Positions 6,673 to 8,260 of a stretch of DNA of 8,260 nucleotides are shown one piece after another. The position numbers were made by a program, and so were the translations under genes. Numbering within the stretch: position 1 is the first letter of the stretch; the number at the start of each line of letters is the position of its first letter. The notes under the pieces are model-generated. The model had not been told where the DNA came from and did not search any database. It saw only the letters and a list, made by a program, of their open reading frames with translations. The stretch is from an uncultured Phascolarctobacterium sp. (GTDB lineage: Bacteria; Bacillota; Negativicutes; Acidaminococcales; Acidaminococcaceae): the NCBI GenBank assembly GCA_900552855.1, contig USBG01000068.1, positions 1 to 8,260 of the forward strand, in the 5' to 3' direction.

Positions 6673-6701
6673 AGTATATACCCAAATTCCGAATCTGTAA
6701 A
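6673..6701 (-). promoter_or_regulatory. Promoter of the amino-acid ABC operon
   Basis: On the minus strand TTTACA (6696-6701) and TATACT (6673-6678) are spaced 17 bp apart, each one base from consensus. Transcription would start near 6666, giving a leader of about 43 nt to the lipoprotein A start. It lies downstream of the predicted RNA gene, so the operon need not depend on read-through from it. Confidence 0.8.
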
Positions 6702-6735
6702 GAGGAAAATTCATAAAAAAGCAGAAATTTGGTAT

Positions 6736-6998
6736 AAAAATAAATAGCAGCTCAGCTGACCTGGTTTTCGCCCCCACACTCGCCTGCTGGAAGGTTCGCT
6801 CCTAAGCATCATACGCTCCCCACTACTACTCCTCTCGCCGTCATCATTAATTATACGGTGGAATATTATTCATACTCTCTTACCGCTGCGGCAGGACTTA
6901 CTTCTATACTGCACCGTGCTCATAGCTAATTTAAGCTACTTACGTGGATCGCTTCGCCTGCAACTGGCATCGACTTTCAACCACAGACCTGAGCTGCT
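6736..6998 (-). ncRNA. Structured non-coding RNA of about 263 nt (family not assigned; raiA RNA to be tested)
   Basis: No reading frame explains this stretch. Its ends are complementary: AGCAGCTCAG (RNA bases 1-10, from 6998) pairs with CTGAGCTGCT (6755-6746), and ATTTATTTTTAT follows as a U-rich tail. Inside are GTGG/CCAC enclosing TCG..CGA and GCC/GGC with an AGTTGCA loop (RNA 15-55), TAGCT/AGCTA (RNA 61-76) and ACGGTG/CACCGT (RNA 82-87 with 139-144). A possible long-range CCTGC/GCAGG pair joins RNA 104-108 with 212-216. A promoter puts the 5' end exactly at the closing stem. The minus-strand RNA is rich in unpaired purines (GAAA, GCGAAGC, GTAAGAGAG), as is usual for structured RNAs. I see no T-box, lysine or cobalamin riboswitch signature, nor SRP, tmRNA or a full RNase P core. 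The raiA RNA family and 6S RNA remain candidates. Confidence 0.72.
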
Positions 6999-7003
6999 CT
7001 ATT

Positions 7004-7032
7004 ATTATACGCTTCTGAAAATTTTTATGCAA
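7004..7032 (-). promoter_or_regulatory. Promoter of the predicted non-coding RNA
   Basis: On the minus strand a consensus TATAAT (7004-7009) lies 17 bp downstream of TTGCAT (7027-7032). The expected start, 6-7 bases after the -10, falls at 6998-6997. That is the first base of the closing stem of the predicted RNA. Confidence 0.7.
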
Positions 7033-7066
7033 GTATCATCATAGACTTTAATATTTTCAAAGAAAG

Positions 7067-7075
7067 TGATATACT
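7067..7075 (+). promoter_or_regulatory. Probable promoter of the HD-GYP-like gene (extended -10)
   Basis: TGATATACT gives an extended -10 (TGn plus TATACT at 7070-7075). The region 17 bp upstream (TTTAAT) is a poor -35, which extended -10 promoters tolerate. Transcription would start near 7082. It is arranged back-to-back with the promoter of the predicted RNA. Confidence 0.5.
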
Positions 7076-7109
7076 ATTCTTACTTTCTAAAGGAACGGAT
7101 GTTATAAAT

Positions 7110-7712
7110 ATGATTGCAATTCCTCAATGTCTCGATTTTCCTGACGCCTATCGCACTAAGGAAATTTGCGACTTTTATTTAAGAATGCTTGAAATTAAAA
7201 ATAGAGATGTTTATCTGCATAGTAAGCAGGTGGCTAATTATTCGGCCAGTGTAGCTGCAAAAATAGGTCTGCCGCCCGGAGATGTATCTAAGATTAAGAC
7301 AGCAGCCCTGCTCCATGATATAGGACAGCTTGCTGTTCCCAATATTATCTTAGCCAAGATACCCTTTTTATCGACGCGTGAGTTTTCTCTCTACAAACGT
7401 CACTGCATAGCAGGTGCAAGTATGCTAGAGAATATTCCCGAGCTGGCCTATATTACAGATATTATCCGCTGCCATCACGAAAACTGGGATGGCACAGGCT
7501 ATCCTAAACGCTTAAAGGGACAAAATATTCCCATTGGGGCCCGCATTATAGCTGTTGCCAATTATTATGACCGCAATCTGAACCCCTGCACCCAGCACTA
7601 CCAAAAGTCCCACGAGGAAGCAATTGTAGAGCTGCAGGACAAGGCAGGTCAGGCCTTTGACCCAGCAATCGTCAAAGCCTTCATTGAAGCAATTCTCCCT
7701 AAACAAAAATAA
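7110..7712 (+). CDS. Stand-alone HD-GYP-like domain protein with altered active-site residues
   Basis: A 200-residue protein consisting almost only of an HD-GYP-type domain, with no membrane segment or sensor domain visible. HD-GYP proteins are metal-dependent phosphodiesterases of cyclic di-GMP or related dinucleotides. Motifs seen are His37 in YLHSKQVANYS, HDIGQ at 69-73, His98, the HH pair 122-123 and HHENWDGTGYP at 122-132, so the GYP signature is intact. Two canonical residues differ: the Lys of HDIGK is Gln73, and the Asp of the usual VADxxD segment, an expected metal ligand, is Asn151 (VANYYD). Activity may therefore be changed or lost. The ATG at 7110 lacks a well-placed ribosome binding site, as AAGGA (7090-7094) is 15 nt away. 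It is monocistronic, with its own promoter and terminator. Confidence 0.88.
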   Translation: MIAIPQCLDFPDAYRTKEICDFYLRMLEIKNRDVYLHSKQVANYSASVAAKIGLPPGDVSKIKTAALLHDIGQLAVPNIILAKIPFLSTREFSLYKRHCIAGASMLENIPELAYITDIIRCHHENWDGTGYPKRLKGQNIPIGARIIAVANYYDRNLNPCTQHYQKSHEEAIVELQDKAGQAFDPAIVKAFIEAILPKQK

Positions 7713-7752
7713 GCTCTGTCATTGATTATTAATAATCAGACAGAGCTTTTTT
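7711..7752 (+). terminator. Strong intrinsic terminator of the HD-GYP-like gene
   Basis: AAGCTCTGTC (7711-7720) pairs perfectly with GACAGAGCTT (7739-7748), and the inner TGATTATTAATAATCA is itself a 16-bp palindrome that extends the stem. Six T residues (7747-7752) close it. The stem starts inside the stop codon. Confidence 0.95.
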
Positions 7753-8047
7753 CATACACAAAGTACTTTATGCATAAATTATTGTAAATATACAGCATTA
7801 TGCATAACTAGCAAGCACAGAAGATTTTCTTCGCAATTTATCCACCATACATTCTATCTAAAGCATAGTACTTCAAAAATAGCTTGGTATAACATTTATA
7901 TAGTGATAAATTTAAGCTACCTATTTTAGCAAAGACATTTTCATAATTGGATTTAGAAGATTTCCATATATCTTCAACTTTCTAGCTCTATTTACAAATA
8001 AATATTTTAGAACTACATTCTTCTTCCTTTATATATGCACATAAAAT
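7753..8047. other. AT-rich spacer without a visible gene
   Basis: About 295 bp between two facing terminators. I find no open frame with a ribosome binding site and no recognisable RNA. Features seen are two ATGCAT-centred palindromes, TTTATGCATAAA (7767-7778) and TTATGCATAA (7798-7807), whose centres are 30 bp apart, and AAAGTACTTT (7760-7769) overlapping the first. Confidence 0.6.
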
Positions 8048-8076
8048 AAAAAAGCACTTCGATTTCTCGAAGTGCT
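8048..8076 (-). terminator. Intrinsic terminator of the tRNA operon
   Basis: A perfect 10-bp stem (8067-8076 with 8053-8062) with a 4-nt loop, followed on the minus strand by a T run and further AT-rich sequence. It lies 9 nt after the CCA end of tRNA-Val. Confidence 0.92.
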
Positions 8077-8085
8077 GATTTTACC

Positions 8086-8161
8086 TGGTGGGCGCTAACG
8101 GGATCGAACCGCTGACATTCTGCTTGTAAGGCAGACGCTCTCCCAGCTGAGCTAAGCGCCC
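8086..8161 (-). tRNA. tRNA-Val (anticodon UAC)
   Basis: A full 76-nt cloverleaf: acceptor GGGCGCT/AGCGCCC, D-arm AGCTCAGCTGGGAGAGC, and anticodon stem TCTGC/GCAGA with loop CTTACAA (anticodon at 8126-8128). The T-arm carries GGTTCGATCC, followed by discriminator A and an encoded CCA. It is the last gene of the cluster. Confidence 0.97.
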
Positions 8162-8166
8162 GTAAA

Positions 8167-8241
8167 TGGTGACCGGTAGGGGAATCGAACCCCTGATACC
8201 GCCGTGAAAGGGCGGTGTCTTAACCGCTTGACCAACCGGCC
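8167..8241 (-). tRNA. tRNA-Glu (anticodon UUC)
   Basis: A 75-nt cloverleaf: acceptor GGCCGGT/ACCGGTC with one G-U pair, anticodon stem CCGCC/GGCGG with loop CTTTCAC (anticodon at 8206-8208), T-arm AGGGG-TTCGATT-CCCCT, discriminator A and an encoded CCA. Only 5 nt separate it from tRNA-Val. Confidence 0.97.
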
Positions 8242-8244
8242 AGT

Positions 8245-8260
8245 TGGCTCCCCGAGTAGG
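8245..8260 (-). tRNA. 3' end of a third tRNA, probably tRNA-Asn (cut by window edge)
   Basis: On the minus strand the last 16 bases read as the 3' strand of a T-stem, acceptor strand TCGGGGA, discriminator G and CCA. The implied 5' end TCCCCGA with discriminator G fits tRNA-Asn. An Asn-Glu-Val order is common in Bacillota. The anticodon is outside the window. Confidence 0.6.

Noticed and set aside
6736..6998. RNase P RNA, because of a GCGGTAAGAG segment
   Set aside because: The short match stands alone: the length is about 100 nt too small, and the other conserved P RNA segments (such as the GAGGAAAGTCC region) are absent.
6624..6998. T-box or amino-acid riboswitch leader for the ABC operon
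   Set aside because: No T-box sequence (GGTGGNACCGCG type) or lysine/glycine riboswitch core is visible, and the operon has its own good promoter downstream of this RNA.
6733..7000. The structured RNA being transcribed on the plus strand
   Set aside because: A TTCATA/TATAAA pair does precede the plus-strand end, but the plus-strand RNA would be pyrimidine-rich, the -10 is weaker and no good U-tail follows the closing stem. The minus strand fits better on all three counts.
1..8260. CRISPR array, prophage, insertion sequence or toxin-antitoxin pair
   Set aside because: No direct repeat-spacer pattern, no transposase or integrase frame, and no pair of small overlapping genes is present.

Overview
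The window reads as a chromosomal segment of a low-to-moderate GC Bacillota (Firmicutes-type) bacterium. The evidence is a long-form hibernation factor gene placed directly before secA, lipoprotein-type amino-acid binding proteins, AGGAGG-type ribosome binding sites and a tRNA order Asn-Glu-Val. The protein sequences make me think of the Negativicutes (an Acidaminococcaceae-like gut anaerobe), but that is a weak guess from memory.

Layout. Positions 1-2352 (minus) hold most of secA, cut at its 3' end by the window edge, with its own extended -10 promoter. Positions 2488-3018 (minus) hold hpf, with a terminator between it and secA and an operator-like palindrome upstream. Positions 3339-6623 (minus) are a four-gene polar amino-acid ABC uptake operon. 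In transcription order it is: binding lipoprotein A, binding lipoprotein B (a close paralogue), a GlnP-like permease and a GlnQ-like ATPase. It ends in a strong terminator. Stem-loops follow each binding-protein gene, and a REP-like folded element sits between lipoprotein B and the permease.

Positions about 6736-6998 contain no gene, but they show a convincing structured RNA on the minus strand. A -10/-35 pair places the transcript start at the first base of a 10-bp closing stem, and a U-rich tail follows the other end. Its purine-rich single-stranded segments favour the minus strand. I cannot name it with certainty; the raiA RNA family is the first candidate to test. Back-to-back with its promoter is the start of a plus-strand HD-GYP-like gene (7110-7712), which lacks two canonical residues and has a strong terminator. 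After about 300 bp of AT-rich spacer come tRNA-Val(UAC), tRNA-Glu(UUC) and the 3' end of a third tRNA (probably Asn), all on the minus strand with a shared terminator.

How the parts fit: SecA (export motor) and HPF (ribosome dimerisation in stationary phase) are housekeeping. The ABC operon takes up glutamine-like amino acids using two receptors for one membrane complex. The HD-GYP-like protein may act in cyclic-di-nucleotide turnover or sensing. The unassigned RNA between the transporter and the HD gene is the most interesting item in the window.
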